Notes: a model not told the origin generated them from the sequence alone. A DNA stretch of 64,000 bases from Telopea speciosissima (GCF_018873765.1 NC_057924.1:3658001-3722000); one strand, 5' to 3'. Counted from the stretch's first letter, positions 9,958-20,475 are shown. Program-made: numbers and translations.

Positions 9958-10263
9958 CATTTTGCACATGTGACATGGGAATTCAATATTGCTCAAGGCC
10001 ACCATGTCAACTACGTGCTTGACACGGTCTGAATAAATATACTTTCTACCTTGAAAAAACAAAAATTGAAACGGGGGGGATGGTTGACAATTTGACTTAA
10101 ATGGCCAGTCATTTTTGTACGCGTGGGGTTTATAATCGATTAGATGATTGACCTGAGGGTTTTCTGTCACTACTATCTATGATTAATAATTTAAAGGAGA
10201 ATGTTTTTTGTGCCGCAGCGCATTCTGTGCCGGCCAGGTGCATGGGTAGCGTGTGCAGGAGTA

Positions 10264-10441
10264 GGAAAATTATCACCTCCAGTTTGCTGACCGGCCCAGT
10301 TCCCCAGTTCCTCTAATAGGGGGATGGTGGACCCCACCCGGGTAGAGTGTTTGGGCATAGGTAGAGAGGTCATTTCAGCCCCCCTTTGTTAGAGGAACTG
10401 GGGAACTGGGCCAGGCAGCCAACTGGAGGTGATAAAGATCC
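10264..10441. mobile_element. Foldback MITE with 9-bp TSD (178 bp)
   Basis: Terminal inverted repeats GGAAAATTATCACCTCCAG and GGATCTTTATCACCTCCAG continue into a near-palindrome (CAGTTCCCCAGTTCCTCTAA and its inverse). Flanks are GCAGGAGTA (10255-10263) and GCAGGAATA (10442-10450), eight of nine identical. This is a Mutator-like insertion lying about 170 bp upstream of the LecRK fragment. Confidence 0.75.
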
Positions 10442-10610
10442 GCAGGAATAGGGGATGATCATTACGCCCACCCGGTGTGTGGGGCACAGGCGAGAACAAC
10501 AGCGCCCCTTTAAGGGAGTTCCAAAAGACCAAAAAGACGGAATGTGAAGGAGGAGCTAGCGGTGGAGAGTCATTTTTTTCAGTCTTTAGAGGGAATCGAT
10601 TCGGGATGCC

Positions 10611-11035
10611 ATGTTTTCCGTTTTCAAGCTTATGGTTTTGTTCCTCCTGTTCGCGAGATTTAATGGGGTAACCTCGGGAGGAGAAGCAGTAAGTTTCATT
10701 TATAATGGATTTGAAACGGCCGACATCAATTACATTGAGTTGGACGGCGTAGCCGATTTCACAAACAATGGCTACCTCATGCTGACTGGCGGGGGCGAGC
10801 AACATCGGGGTCATGCCTTCAACTTTAGCCCCATTCACTTCCTTAACCAATCTTCTTCTTCTGGATCAGGTACCGCCGCAGCTATTGCTCTCTCCTTCTC
10901 TACCACTTTTGTATTGGGCATAGACGTCGAGTTTCAAAACGATTCGAGAGGTCACGGAATCGCCTTCGTCATCGCACCCACGGCAGGCCTCCTTGGTGTT
11001 CTTCCAGGTAAATATCTTGGTCTCTTCAACGCATA
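10611..11035 (+). pseudogene. L-type lectin receptor kinase, 5' fragment
   Basis: This encodes a signal peptide (MFSVFKLMVLFLLFARF) and the first half of an L-type lectin domain, including ALSFSTTFV and GHGIAFVIAP, up to KYLGLFN. The frame matches the intact paralogues at 16.5 and 35.0 kb residue by residue to that point, then ends where an LTR-like block begins (about 11036). The rest of the lectin domain, the membrane span and the kinase are missing from the region. The start was chosen by match to the paralogues (ATG TTT TCC GTT TTC AAG). At best it would make a short secreted half-lectin, so it is most likely dead. Confidence 0.85.
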
Positions 11036-12129
11036 ACTAAAGCATAAACTAAACCTATTATAACCATTAAATGAAAATCAAAAAAGCAAACTAGAACTTA
11101 AAAAAGCCAAAAATCACAAATTAGAAGGAGAAGAAGAGAAGAAATTTCACTAAGTGAATGAGCAATTTTTACAAGAGAGGTAGGGGGTATTTATAGGTGG
11201 AAGAGAGGAGAAAAGAGAAGATGGAAGTGTAGGAGAAATATTCCCTAAGAAAAGAGAATATTCTCTTCTCTTTCCTCTTTACAATGCCTTGAATCCTAAG
11301 AAAAAGAAAAAAATAGAAAGAAAAAGAGGAGATTGCTTACATGGTACCTTCTATTTCTGAAAAGTAAACTTCCAATTAAATGTCTTTCCTTTTTGTAGAT
11401 ATCTTCTCCAAGTAATAAAATCAAAGCATCTTTGATTTTTCAACCTTCCATAGATGAGAAAATATAAATCTATCCTAAGTAGAATTCCAGAAGTGCCCTT
11501 GAGAAGTTGGAGGAGAGAGAGAGTAAGGGTGATGACTAGGATTCCTTCAAAAATAAATAAAATATCTATTATGTCCTTCAGAAAACGTGGAGCATGGGGG
11601 CTTATATAGCCTCACCATTGTGTTCTCGCTTAAAAAAATCATCCAAAATAAAGACTCCAAATTTCGTCCAATTCGGAGTTGGGGAGCCCAAGATATCTCA
11701 AGTTGAAGTTGGATTGTCCAGAGCCTTCCAAATGGAATCTTTCGGGTACAGTAAAGTAACTTCTGATAATTGCATTAAAGCCCCTGGGATCCGAACTTCC
11801 GCTTCACTTTGTCTCCATCCGACTGTCAATAATTATAAACAAACCCCTGCAAACCATTTTCGCGCGTCGTTACGAAAACGGCCATAACTTCTTCGTTTCA
11901 ACTCGGAATCAAGTGCCGTTTGAACCGTTGCGAAGCTGACTCAATGGGCTACGCATCCAAGCCATTAACACCTCTAAATAACTTAAAAACATTTCCTTAG
12001 CATCATCTCCTCCATTTCATAAGAATTCACCTAAATCCTGAAAAGCACAAGAAAGCACCGAGTAACTCTGTCCAATGTGGTAAAATATATGCTTTATGCC
12101 CTAAGATTTCACACATAAATGTGCTCATC
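11036..12129 (-). mobile_element. LTR-like block (minus strand), probable solo or truncated LTR
   Basis: Read on the minus strand, the block starts TGATGAGCACATTTATGTG at the right edge and has two possible core promoters (TATAAATACCCCC and GGCTATATAAGC). It runs about 1.1 kb without any retained coding domain, which fits a long retrotransposon LTR. It begins exactly where the LecRK fragment stops and ends exactly where copia reverse-transcriptase sequence starts. The other LTR and internal region are absent here. Family: LTR retrotransposon, probably gypsy, assigned on length only. Confidence 0.5.
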
Positions 12130-13480
12130 AGGATGTCTACATGACTCCACCCCCTGGATATCGTCGTAAGGGGGAGAACCTTGTTTGTAAGCTTCATAAG
12201 TCACTCTATGGTCTCAAACAGGCCTCTCACCAGTAGTTTTCTAAGTTCTCCACTGTACTTCTGGACTTCGGCTTCTCTCAGTCTCAGGCTGATCATTCTT
12301 TATTTATACTCCAATGACGGACTGATTATGTGTTTATCGTCCTCTATGTAAACGATATCATCATCACAGGCTACAATGCAACTTTGATTACTGAAGTCAA
12401 AACATTTCTGAGTCAGCACTTTCGCATCAAGGATCTTGGCCCCTTGAAATATTTTTTAGGCATTGAGGTCGCTCGCTCCTCCAAAGGTTTATATTTATCT
12501 CAGCGCAAGTATGTTCTTGACATATTGACAGATTGTGGTTTAACCAGGACTCGTCCCGCTGATACACCGATGGAACAAAATCTGCGTCTCACCGACACTC
12601 ATGGCGACTTATTACATGATCCATCTGTTTATCGTCGGCTTGTTGGTAATCTAATTTACTTTACTGTCACCCGCCTTGATATTGTTCACACTGTCAATAT
12701 CCTCATCCAGTTCATGCACCAACCTCGTCAGCCTCATTTAGATGTCAGTCATCATTTGTTACGTTACCTAAAAGCTACACCAGGGCAAGGCATTTTTCTA
12801 TCATCTACCACGCCACTCCAATTGACGGCATATTGTGACTCGAATTGGGCAACTTGTCCCATGACTTGTCGCTCCATGACTGGCTACTGCATTTTTCTAG
12901 GCTCTAGTCCAATTTCTTGGAAGACCAAGAAACAAACCACGGTGTCTCATTCTTCTGTCGAAGCTGAATATAGGACCATGGCGACTGCTACTTGCGAACT
13001 CACTTGGATCACCTACCTCTTGCGTAATCTAGGAATCGCCCCTGTTACACCTACTCCATTATATTGTGACAACCAGGCCGCTCTTCACATTGCCTCCAAT
13101 CTAGTCTTCCATGAACGTACTAAACATACCGAGATCGATTGCCATGTTGTTCGTGAGAAGCTCCACCAAGGCCTGTTACAGTCGACCAAGATTGCAAGTA
13201 CAAATCAGATTGCTAACTTATTCACTAAGTCTCTTGGCCGAGAATAATTTCATTTTCTATCTTCCTAGTTGGGCGTTTGTAACCTTCACGCTTCACCTTG
13301 AGGGGGAGTCTTACCATATATATCTTCACCAGATTAGGATAGATCTTATAGTGTATATCTATAACAGAATCATATGAGCTAATTTAGTGTAGACAGCAGC
13401 CTTGTAATCTTCTCTGTAATATTCCTTTCCATTCTTTTCTTTCCATTGTAATTCTTATGTATTGCCATACTCAATATACT
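12125..13480 (+). mobile_element. Ty1/copia retrotransposon, 3' half (fossil)
   Basis: Plus-strand translation gives the C-terminal part of a copia polyprotein. There is reverse transcriptase (SLYGLKQA-type block, then YVNDIIITG at the active site and YFLGIEVARS), the connection region and RNase H (TAYCDSNWA, SVEAEYRTMA, YCDNQAALHIA, HIDC-like EIDCHVV). A polypurine tract CTTGAGGGGGAG at about 13297-13308 precedes a probable 3' LTR ending near 13480. Gag, protease, integrase and the 5' LTR are missing. The copy is broken, with a few breaks in what remains. Confidence 0.85.
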
Positions 13481-13539
13481 GCAAGACAAGCCATTTCAGC
13501 CAAATATCTTTGATTTCATTTGCTTAACACTAATCGTGT

Positions 13540-13759
13540 TTTTAATCGATTTAGTATTATATATTTGGCTCAATAGTATACCAATTCTAATGGATTTTGA
13601 TTTTAATAGGTTCTAAAGCGAAGGATTATCAATTCAAAACCGAATCAAATAGTTTAATTAACAAATGGTTTTACTCTCACAAACCAAAACTGAACCGGTT
13701 AGTAAACAATTTATTAATTCCTGTTTAACGTACGGTTTCATTTGCAATTGACACCCTTA
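13540..13759. mobile_element. Word-rich hAT-like element, inverted AAGGGTGTCAA group (partial)
   Basis: The right end, GCAATTGACACCCTTA, is the inverse of the TAAGGGTGTCAATT terminus at 4221. The interior has AACCGAATCAAAT, AACTGAACCGGTT and similar words. The left end is not clear. Confidence 0.4.
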
Positions 13760-13891
13760 TGTCCACTAATCCACAGATCATATGTTAAAAGTAAGTTGCA
13801 GCCATTTATTAAACTTATCCTCTCATTATTAGAAGAGGATCACAATCAAAGGTTTCTTGTATTTACGGAACTAACAATTGACTACAAGCGT

Positions 13892-14090
13892 GGATTTCAA
13901 TCCTCTCCAATTCGTAAAGTGTGGCATTGCGACAATGCTTGGTGGAAATGTTGATACCTGGCAGTTGTCGCATCCAACGGTCCGAACTCATTGATATGGA
14001 GTGTTGGATGCGGCAGGTGCCAGGTGTTGACATCTCCACTTAGCACTGCTGCACTGTCACACTTTAAGGAATTGGAGATGATTATTTTCC
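13892..14090. mobile_element. Foldback MITE, copy 1 of a tandem pair (199 bp)
   Basis: Ends are GGATTTCAATCCTCTCCAA and, inverted, GGAAAATAATCATCTCCAA. The inner arms include GCATCCAACGGTCCGA and its counterpart around a short loop. Flanking 9-mers match only partly (5 of 9). It is non-coding and about 75% alike to the next element by eye. Confidence 0.65.
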
Positions 14091-14135
14091 AACATGCAAC
14101 CCCTGTGCGTCCTTAGGGATTTTCACGTTCTCTTT

Positions 14136-14349
14136 GGAAAATAATCCTCTCCAATTCCTTAAAGTTGTACGTGCAGTGCGGCAGTGCTAGGTGGAGATAT
14201 CGACACGTGACAGCTCAGACATCTAACGGTCCGAGCTCATTGACTTATGTTGAGCTCGGACCGTTGGATGTCCGAGATGCCAGGTGTCGACATCTCCACC
14301 TAACACTACTGTACTGCATGGCTTTAGGAATCGGAGAGGATTAAAATCC
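14136..14349. mobile_element. Foldback MITE, copy 2 of a tandem pair (214 bp)
   Basis: The terminal inverted repeat is about 28 bp (GGAAAATAATCCTCTCCAA and GGATTTTAATCCTCTCCGA). The inner arm CTAACGGTCCGAGCTCA mirrors TGAGCTCGGACCGTTGG. The 9-mers GTTCTCTTT (14127-14135) and GTTCTTTAT (14350-14358) flank it, seven of nine identical. The related sequence at 19.2 kb (CACGTTCTTTACCCC) looks like the empty site. Confidence 0.75.
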
Positions 14350-14351
14350 GT

Positions 14352-14600
14352 TCTTTATCCCCTTTGCTTTTTCACACTTTTATTATAATTCACAATTTTT
14401 TTAATAAGGATAAATATTATCAATTCACATGTATACCATAGTTGGAAAATCAGGTTTTTTTTTATTGGACTTGTCTTTTAGAAAACCTAGTGACTCAGCC
14501 TTGTCAAGGTGAGTCAGGTTTTTTCTTATTTTTTAATACAATAAATATGTGTAAATTAGAAAAAATTAGATAGTTAGAGAAAAAATATCGAAAAACCAGT
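14352..14600 (+). repeat. Segment duplicated at 19.18-19.46 kb
   Basis: GCTTTTTCACA, TTTTATTATAAT, ATAGTTGGAAAA, CTTTTAGAAAAC and TAGCCTTGTCAA-type blocks occur in the same order here and at 19.22-19.46 kb. This marks a local duplication that predates the MITE insertion at 14136. Confidence 0.65.
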
Positions 14601-14671
14601 TAAAAAAAAAGAGAAATTATCAAAAAACACAATGCCTTGTAAGGGAAAAAATTAAAATTTAGATTGTTTTC

Positions 14672-15760
14672 TCTCTTTTTTTTTTATTTTTTTAGTAAAG
14701 AGAAATTTTATTGTAGATTATGTAAAATAAAATTTTGGAACCACGGAGTGGAATTGGATCATGGTGTCTTACACGTTAATAACGTACAACACCTTCTGGG
14801 GCTAGAGAGTCAGCAGTATTGTGCTAGGAAAACAAGGACAAGGGCGCTCTACAAAGTGGGATAGCAGAAGATTAATATCATCTACAATAGGGGAGACGGC
14901 AATGGGAGCCATCTTGTGAGGGTTTGCTCAATAGAGAAATCAGCTCCTTGTTGGATTCAATCATCACTCTGTCCAAGCAATTTGAAATAGCATGAAGGAG
15001 AGCTGAGCGCATAGCAATAGCCTCTCTTACAATGGGATTTTGAAAATTCACTGGTTTAGAAATGGTCAAGCTGCATGCCCCTGTTTGATCCCGAAAAATG
15101 AAACCAATACCTCCTTTAGATGATTTAGAAATCAGAGCAGCGTTGCAGTTCACCTTGACAAAGCCAGCTACGTACAGAGGGAGTCTAGCATCCATGCGAA
15201 GCACACAAAGCTTTAACATGAGACGATTGTGGAACGGTAGTAGTCTGATAGAATTCCTGATGAGCTCTTTGTGCAACACAGATCACTTTGATAGGAGTCC
15301 ATTATTGCTTTTGATTAAATATTTGATCATTTCTCGGAGGAAAAGCATAGCCCCATTGTCTCTCTGTCTCAAAGCTTATTTTCATATAGAATTGAATCCC
15401 TGCTGTTGATGATCCATAGGTGTACCTTTGGTTCTTCATCCTGGGGAGCAATATAAGAAAGATTATTGTCAAATCAAACGACTCTGTCAAAAGGGGCAAC
15501 CAAGAAAAATGTGATGGTTGGTATCTAGTTGTATCCCACAACGTTGACATATCGAATCAACCAGAGCATTGCGACGAATTAGAGCTTCACCCGATGCCAG
15601 ACCTTGTGCATATATGCACCACATAAAATTTCTGATTTTAGGAAGTGTGGGGCAGTTTTTATCTCTTGTCACATGCACTACTTGTTGACTGAGGAATTTT
15701 TTGCCCCTCTCGTGGACTGAGCGGATGGTGGTGGTTATCTCTCCCTCTCTCATTCAGAAG
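14672..15760 (-). mobile_element. LINE (L1-type) 3' end: zinc-knuckle plus RNase H, frame-broken
   Basis: Minus-strand translation shows a zf-RVT region (PKIRNFMWCIYAQGL, ICQRCGIQ, HHIFLGCPF). After frame changes comes an RNase H-like domain (VKVNCNAALISKSSKGGIGF, FRDQTGACSL, VREAIAMRSALLHA, MIESNKELISLLS). A T-rich tract at about 14678-14696 fits the poly-A end. The 5' parts of the LINE are missing. It resembles the 6.7 kb copy in domain order but differs in sequence, so it is a different lineage or an older copy. Confidence 0.65.
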
Positions 15761-16523
15761 ATAGGGAATGATGACTGATTGTTATTTATATAGGAAATTT
15801 AAGTAGGCCCATTAAGAGAAATGTCTATATTATACCTTTCAAATCAATTATCATGTGAAAGATTCACAATTTTTTTTAAAAGAATTCAAATCTCGCGGTG
15901 AAAGCCGTTCTATGTGCATCTTGATGCTTGGAATGCATCTACCTCCGCCGCACCTTGCACCTTGCACCTTGCACCCGACCGCCCCTTGACGCTTATGAGT
16001 TCAATTCTTCTGCATGTAACAAGAGGTAAACGCACATGAGAGAACCAATCACTTGTCTTATTTTTACTATTTATAAAAAGAGGAGGGGTTTTTATGAAAA
16101 CAAAATTAATATATGATTGATTCTCGCATGTACATTCTCCCGTTGGTACGTGTAGATGATCCAACTTCGACGCTTACGAGGATGGGAGACTAACCATTAA
16201 TTTATTTACCAAATAAATAATAAAAAAGGACTAACCATTAATTTCTGTCATTTCCCAGTAATTTCCAATTTCTATCCCAAGAAAAAAAAAAAAAAAATTT
16301 CCAATTTTCCTGACGTCGGAATGATTTTGCCACTCTTTTCTGTGTGCGTTGGGTTTAGAGATCAACTCAACGGCTCCGACTCGGATGCCTATAAGTTGAC
16401 TTGAGCTAAGACTCGTCGGCCCCAAAATTCATCTTAATTCTTGGTGCCGTGGTTGGCCAGTCATTTCTGTGTGCATATAATTTAGTGATTGATTGTTCGA
16501 CTGAATTCCTTGATTCGGTACCT
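15761..16523 (+). promoter_or_regulatory. Upstream region of LecRK copy A
   Basis: From about 16204 the sequence matches blocks upstream of the other LecRK copies (TTTCTGTCA-TTCCCAGTAATTTCC; ATTCATCTTAATTCTTGGTG; CCAGTCATTTCTG). A WRKY-type core TTGACT starts at 16396 and recurs upstream of the 20.6, 21.7, 29.3 and 34.8 kb copies. The further-upstream part (15761-16200) holds nothing I recognise apart from three CACCTTG repeats near 15951. Confidence 0.5.
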
Positions 16524-18590
16524 ATGTTGACTGGAGCCCTGGGGTTTCTGTTTTACTTCAAGCATACGATGCTGCTTGTCTTTGTGAGAATTGAAGCAGC
16601 CTCGGGAGGAGGAGAAGTTGGTTTCACCTATAATGGATTCAGCCATGTTGACGTGGGGCTGAACGGCATAGCCGAGATCAATTCCAATGGCCTCCTCATC
16701 TTGGCCAATGGCCAGAGACAGCAGCAGGGCCGTGCCTTCTATGTTAGCCCGATTCAATTCCTCGATCCATCCTCCTCCTCATCATCAGGTGGCTCCACTG
16801 CGGAGGCTCTCTCCTTCTCTACCACTTTTGTCTTTGCCATCATCCCCCAGTTGTCCGATTTGAGCGGTCACGGGATCGCCTTTTTCATCGCACCCACAAG
16901 TGGCCTCCCATCTACTAATCTTCCAAGCCAATATTTGGGCCTCTTCAACGAAAACAACGTTGGCAATTCAAACAATCATATATTCGCAGTCGAGCTCGAC
17001 ACCATACAGAACCCAGAATTCAATGATATCAACGACAACCATGTTGGTATCGATATCAATGGATTGGAATCTGTTGCTTCCGCTCCGGCGTCCTATTTCG
17101 ATAAGATTAACGGTCGATTTGTAAATCTAAGCCTCATCAGTGGCGAATCCATGCAAGTCTGGGTTGATTACGATGGTGTACACAAGCATCTCAACGTCAC
17201 ATTAGCTCCATTCAACGTTTCTAAACCGGATCTTCCCCTCTTGTCTCTGTCTCTCGATCTTTCTCCGGTCATAAATGACTCCATGTTCGTCGGTTTGTCA
17301 TCCTCTACTGGTTCCGTTAATACATCCCACTATGTGTTGGGATGGAGCTTCAAGCTGAACGGGCGAGCTGAAGAACTCAATCTCAACCAACTTCCCACGC
17401 TACCCGGCCGACAAGTATCCTACCATATTAACTCGAAACAACCGTCTATTCTGATTATCGGGCTTCCTGTAGTTGCCGCTGCTTTAGTATTGTTGGCTAC
17501 AATCTTTGGCATCCTGATTATTGTGAAAAGAAAGAGAAAATTTGCTTATGTGCTTGAAGAATGGGAACTTGGTTATGGGCCTCATAGGTTCAATTATAAA
17601 GATCTCTACGTGGCCACCAAGGGGTTTAAGCAAGAGGAGCTGCTGGGAACTGGCGGCTTTGGTAGGGTGTATAGAGGCGTATTACCCACCTCCAAAATCG
17701 AAGTTGCAGTCAAGAAAATCTCCCATGAGTCCAGACAGGGGATTAGGGAATTTGTTGCTGAGATCGTTAGCATCGGTAAACTACGGCATCGGAATCTAGT
17801 AACGCTCTTGGGGTATTGCCGGTGGCGTAAAGGAGAACTCCTTTTGGTTTATGAATGCATGACAAACGGAAGTCTAGACAAGTTCCTATTCGATCCATCT
17901 ATGCCGGTGCTGAATTGGAGTCAGAGGTTTCGAATCATTCGAGGTGTAGCATCTGCTCTGTTTTATCTACACGAAGAATGGGAACAGGTTGTGGTTCACA
18001 GAGACGTCAAGTCCAGTAATGTTCTATTGGATGGGGAATTCAATGCAAGATTAGGAGATTTTGGACTTGCGAGATTGTATGGCCATGGAGCTGAACCTCA
18101 AACAACACATGTGGCTGGGACGCTAGGTTTTCTTGCACCCGAACTTTCAAGAACCGGCAAGGCCAACACGAGCACAGACGTGTTTGCATTCGGGACTTTT
18201 ATGTTAGAAGTTGGTTGTGGACGGAGGCCAATAAATCCAAGAGCATCAGCAGATGAGGATGTGGTGTTGGTGGATTGGGTGTTCAATTGCTGGAGCAGAG
18301 GGGCAATTCTTGACGCAGTGGATTCAAAATTGGGATTGAACTACGAAGAGAAGGAAATGAAGGTGGTGTTGAGTCTTGGATTGCTTTGCTCTAATTGGGT
18401 ACCCACAGCAAGACCAACAATGCGACAAGTTATGCAGTATTTGGAGGGAGAACTTCCTCTACCAAATCTTTCATCATCTCTTAGTCTCAGTGCTAATGGC
18501 GTAACACCTGTGGTTGCCGAAGGTTTTGATGATTTTGTAATCCCTCTATCACCGTCCGTTTCAGAATGGATACCCTCTGGAGGACGTTGA
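16524..18590 (+). CDS. L-type lectin-domain receptor kinase (LecRK clade IV-like), copy A
   Basis: A plasma-membrane receptor kinase with an outer legume-lectin-like domain and an inner Ser/Thr kinase; family members act in immunity and wound or carbohydrate sensing. Intronless, 688 aa from this start. Order: signal peptide (1-26), lectin domain (about 28-285, with VELDT and NDINDNHVGID at the family's metal-site position), membrane span (about 327-352, before KRKRK), kinase. Kinase motifs are complete: GTGGFGRVYRG, VAVKK, VVVHRDVKSSN, GDFGLAR, LAPEL. The conserved tail SVSEW..SGGR is present. The start is uncertain: paralogues begin MFSVFKL, but here that ATG is absent and an upstream in-frame ATG supplies a different signal sequence. 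Alternative starts are 16449 and 16569. There is an extra Trp in GYCRWRKGE and Phe for Tyr in GTLGFLAPE relative to paralogues. It is probably functional. Confidence 0.9.
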   Translation: MLTGALGFLFYFKHTMLLVFVRIEAASGGGEVGFTYNGFSHVDVGLNGIAEINSNGLLILANGQRQQQGRAFYVSPIQFLDPSSSSSSGGSTAEALSFSTTFVFAIIPQLSDLSGHGIAFFIAPTSGLPSTNLPSQYLGLFNENNVGNSNNHIFAVELDTIQNPEFNDINDNHVGIDINGLESVASAPASYFDKINGRFVNLSLISGESMQVWVDYDGVHKHLNVTLAPFNVSKPDLPLLSLSLDLSPVINDSMFVGLSSSTGSVNTSHYVLGWSFKLNGRAEELNLNQLPTLPGRQVSYHINSKQPSILIIGLPVVAAALVLLATIFGILIIVKRKRKFAYVLEEWELGYGPHRFNYKDLYVATKGFKQEELLGTGGFGRVYRGVLPTSKIEVAVKKISHESRQGIREFVAEIVSIGKLRHRNLVTLLGYCRWRKGELLLVYECMTNGSLDKFLFDPSMPVLNWSQRFRIIRGVASALFYLHEEWEQVVVHRDVKSSNVLLDGEFNARLGDFGLARLYGHGAEPQTTHVAGTLGFLAPELSRTGKANTSTDVFAFGTFMLEVGCGRRPINPRASADEDVVLVDWVFNCWSRGAILDAVDSKLGLNYEEKEMKVVLSLGLLCSNWVPTARPTMRQVMQYLEGELPLPNLSSSLSLSANGVTPVVAEGFDDFVIPLSPSVSEWIPSGGR

Positions 18591-18642
18591 TTCTTGCCCT
18601 GCCCTATTGGGGTTTTTTTTTTTTTGGTTTGGTAGAAGCCCA

Positions 18643-18806
18643 ATTGGGAATAATTATCACCTCCAATTCACGGGCACCTCTAATTCCTCCAATTCCTCTA
18701 ATATTGGAGAGTGTACCTCACCTTGAGCAGTGTTTTCGGACAGGTGATAGGGTGGTCATTTCTGCCCCAAGTGAGGCATTGGAGGCGACTCACCCTATTG
18801 GGTTTT
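18643..18806. mobile_element. Decayed foldback MITE (ATTATCACCTCCA family)
   Basis: The left end GGGAATAATTATCACCTCC matches the terminus of the 10264 element, and the centre (GGTGATAGGGTGGTCATTTC) matches the centre of its relatives. The right arm is degenerate, with no TSD. It lies about 50 bp after the stop of LecRK copy A, probably in its 3' UTR. Confidence 0.45.
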
Positions 18807-19179
18807 GTTGAAGTCATTAATTGTATGTTCACTAAATACCATAACCCATTAGTTGTGATTCACAAGAGGCTCCATATTTGGTTGGTTGTCCACCTATATA
18901 TATTCAGTTTCTCTCAACCATATCACATGTAATGTTTGTGTTCATTTATCACAGAAAAAAAAAAATTGTAATGTTTCTACTCTATAAGAGGAATCTGTAT
19001 CACACGTATAACTGTATAAGCTATTAAGCACACACAATCACAATCTCTTTACTAGCGATATCTCATTGTAATTTTTCTATATTTTTGGTTGAAAATTTCT
19101 CTATATAAACTCTCCTTAATTAAAGATATTCAATATACAATACAAAACTGTTTCATCATTCCATGACAATAGAGAGCAT
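18807..19179. other. Non-genic AT-rich stretch
   Basis: Nothing recognisable beyond probable 3' flank of LecRK copy A. Confidence 0.4.
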
Positions 19180-19465
19180 CACGTGTAGCCTGCGACCCCA
19201 GTGCGTCCCCTGACACATTTTCACGTTCTTTACCCCCTTTGCTTTTTCACATTTTTATTATAATACATAATTTATTTATCATTTTACAAGTATAACATAG
19301 TTGGAAAACCAGATTTTTAGACTGAACTCGTCTTTTAGAAAACTCGATGATTAAGCCTTGTCAAACTTTTTCAAAGCGAATCATGTTTTTTTCTTATTTT
19401 TTAATGTAATAAATATGTAAAAATTAGTAAAAAATTAGAAAGTTATAGAAAAAAAATATGGGAAA
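19180..19465 (+). repeat. Duplicate of the 14.1-14.6 kb segment (no MITE)
   Basis: It shares GTGCGTCC, TTTTCACGTTCTTTA, CCCCTTTGCTTTTTCACA and TTTTAGAAAAC in order with 14.10-14.60 kb, but without the 214-bp MITE. It serves as an internal empty site. Confidence 0.65.
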
Positions 19466-19939
19466 ATGATTTGAGGAAGATGAGTTGCATTTTTTTTTTT
19501 TGGAAAGGGCATTTTTGTCACTTTACCGCTTGATATTAACAATGTTAGTCCTGAACTAACGGAATAAGGGCATGTGTTAACTTTTAAGAACCTAAGGGGG
19601 AATGCAAAATTTCCCAAAATTGAGGGATGTTTTCATAATTAGGTGATACCTTAGGGGAGGTACATGAAAATTTCCCCAAAAAAATTTACTTTGCAAGATA
19701 GTGAAATGTCTTAAATACCCTCCTATCTAAAGATTGGACAGGTTGGGATGTGAGAATAAAATTCCCTATACGCAAACATTATTTTTCCTATCATATTCTT
19801 AAACCATAAATAATAGTGGGAAGAAGACAAACGATTAACCAACGTCCGATGGCACAATTCCATGAGTAATGATCGACGATGGAACAACAAAAGTCTTATG
19901 AAGAGGGTTAGATAGCTGGATGGTCCTTTTTCTTTTTGA
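19466..19939. other. Non-genic stretch
   Basis: AT-rich, with no gene or repeat recognised. Confidence 0.4.
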
Positions 19940-20323
19940 TTGATGGTACACTAAAGTTTTTTTTTACAGGAACTATTCCACAATCATCACAATTGGTGGC
20001 TACCCTTTTTGCTCTTCGGAGAGGTTATGATCGTGCTGCCTGTATTGGGTTGAAGATTAAAGCAGTCTAGGTTGATCACAAACTGATTGCGCATGCTCTT
20101 CCATCTCCAACCAAATGCGCATGACCATGGTTTCTGTTTAAAGACTTCCTTTATATTTCTACTCGAATTCAAGATGTAATTTATCCTATGTGTGGTGATG
20201 GGGTGTGTCTAACTTTAGCTAAAAATATGGCTAGAAACGCTTGCTCAGGGTCTGAACTGTTGGCTGTCTAACCCTCTTTGCTTTATGTTTTCTTTTCTTA
20301 TCATGGAAAAAAAAAAAAAAAAA
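19940..20323 (+). mobile_element. LINE 3' end with poly-A tail (RNase H remnant)
   Basis: Plus-strand translation from about 19990 reads LVATLFALRRGYDRA, IGLKIKAV, VDHKLIAHAL, FKDFLYISTRIQDVI and LTLAKNMARNA. This is the order of the C-terminal half of a plant LINE RNase H domain, with internal stops. An uninterrupted A-run at about 20306-20323 marks the 3' end. It is 5'-truncated. Confidence 0.55.
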
Positions 20324-20475
20324 ACAATCTTTTGAAGACAAGTTTCTCTCTCTGACCTTATCAGTTACACTCCCAAGGTAATAATGGGAACTTGTAAACT
20401 TTGTATGATAGAGGGAGGATCGAATTGAAGTCTCCGCTTTCAATGTGAAATGAATCGACGATTAGTGTGAGAAAT

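Noticed and set aside
9743-9986. Similar small proteins encoded at 1.4 and 9.8 kb
   Set aside because: The similarity comes from shared MITE DNA. Both segments are palindromic and read open on either strand, so no real protein is implied.
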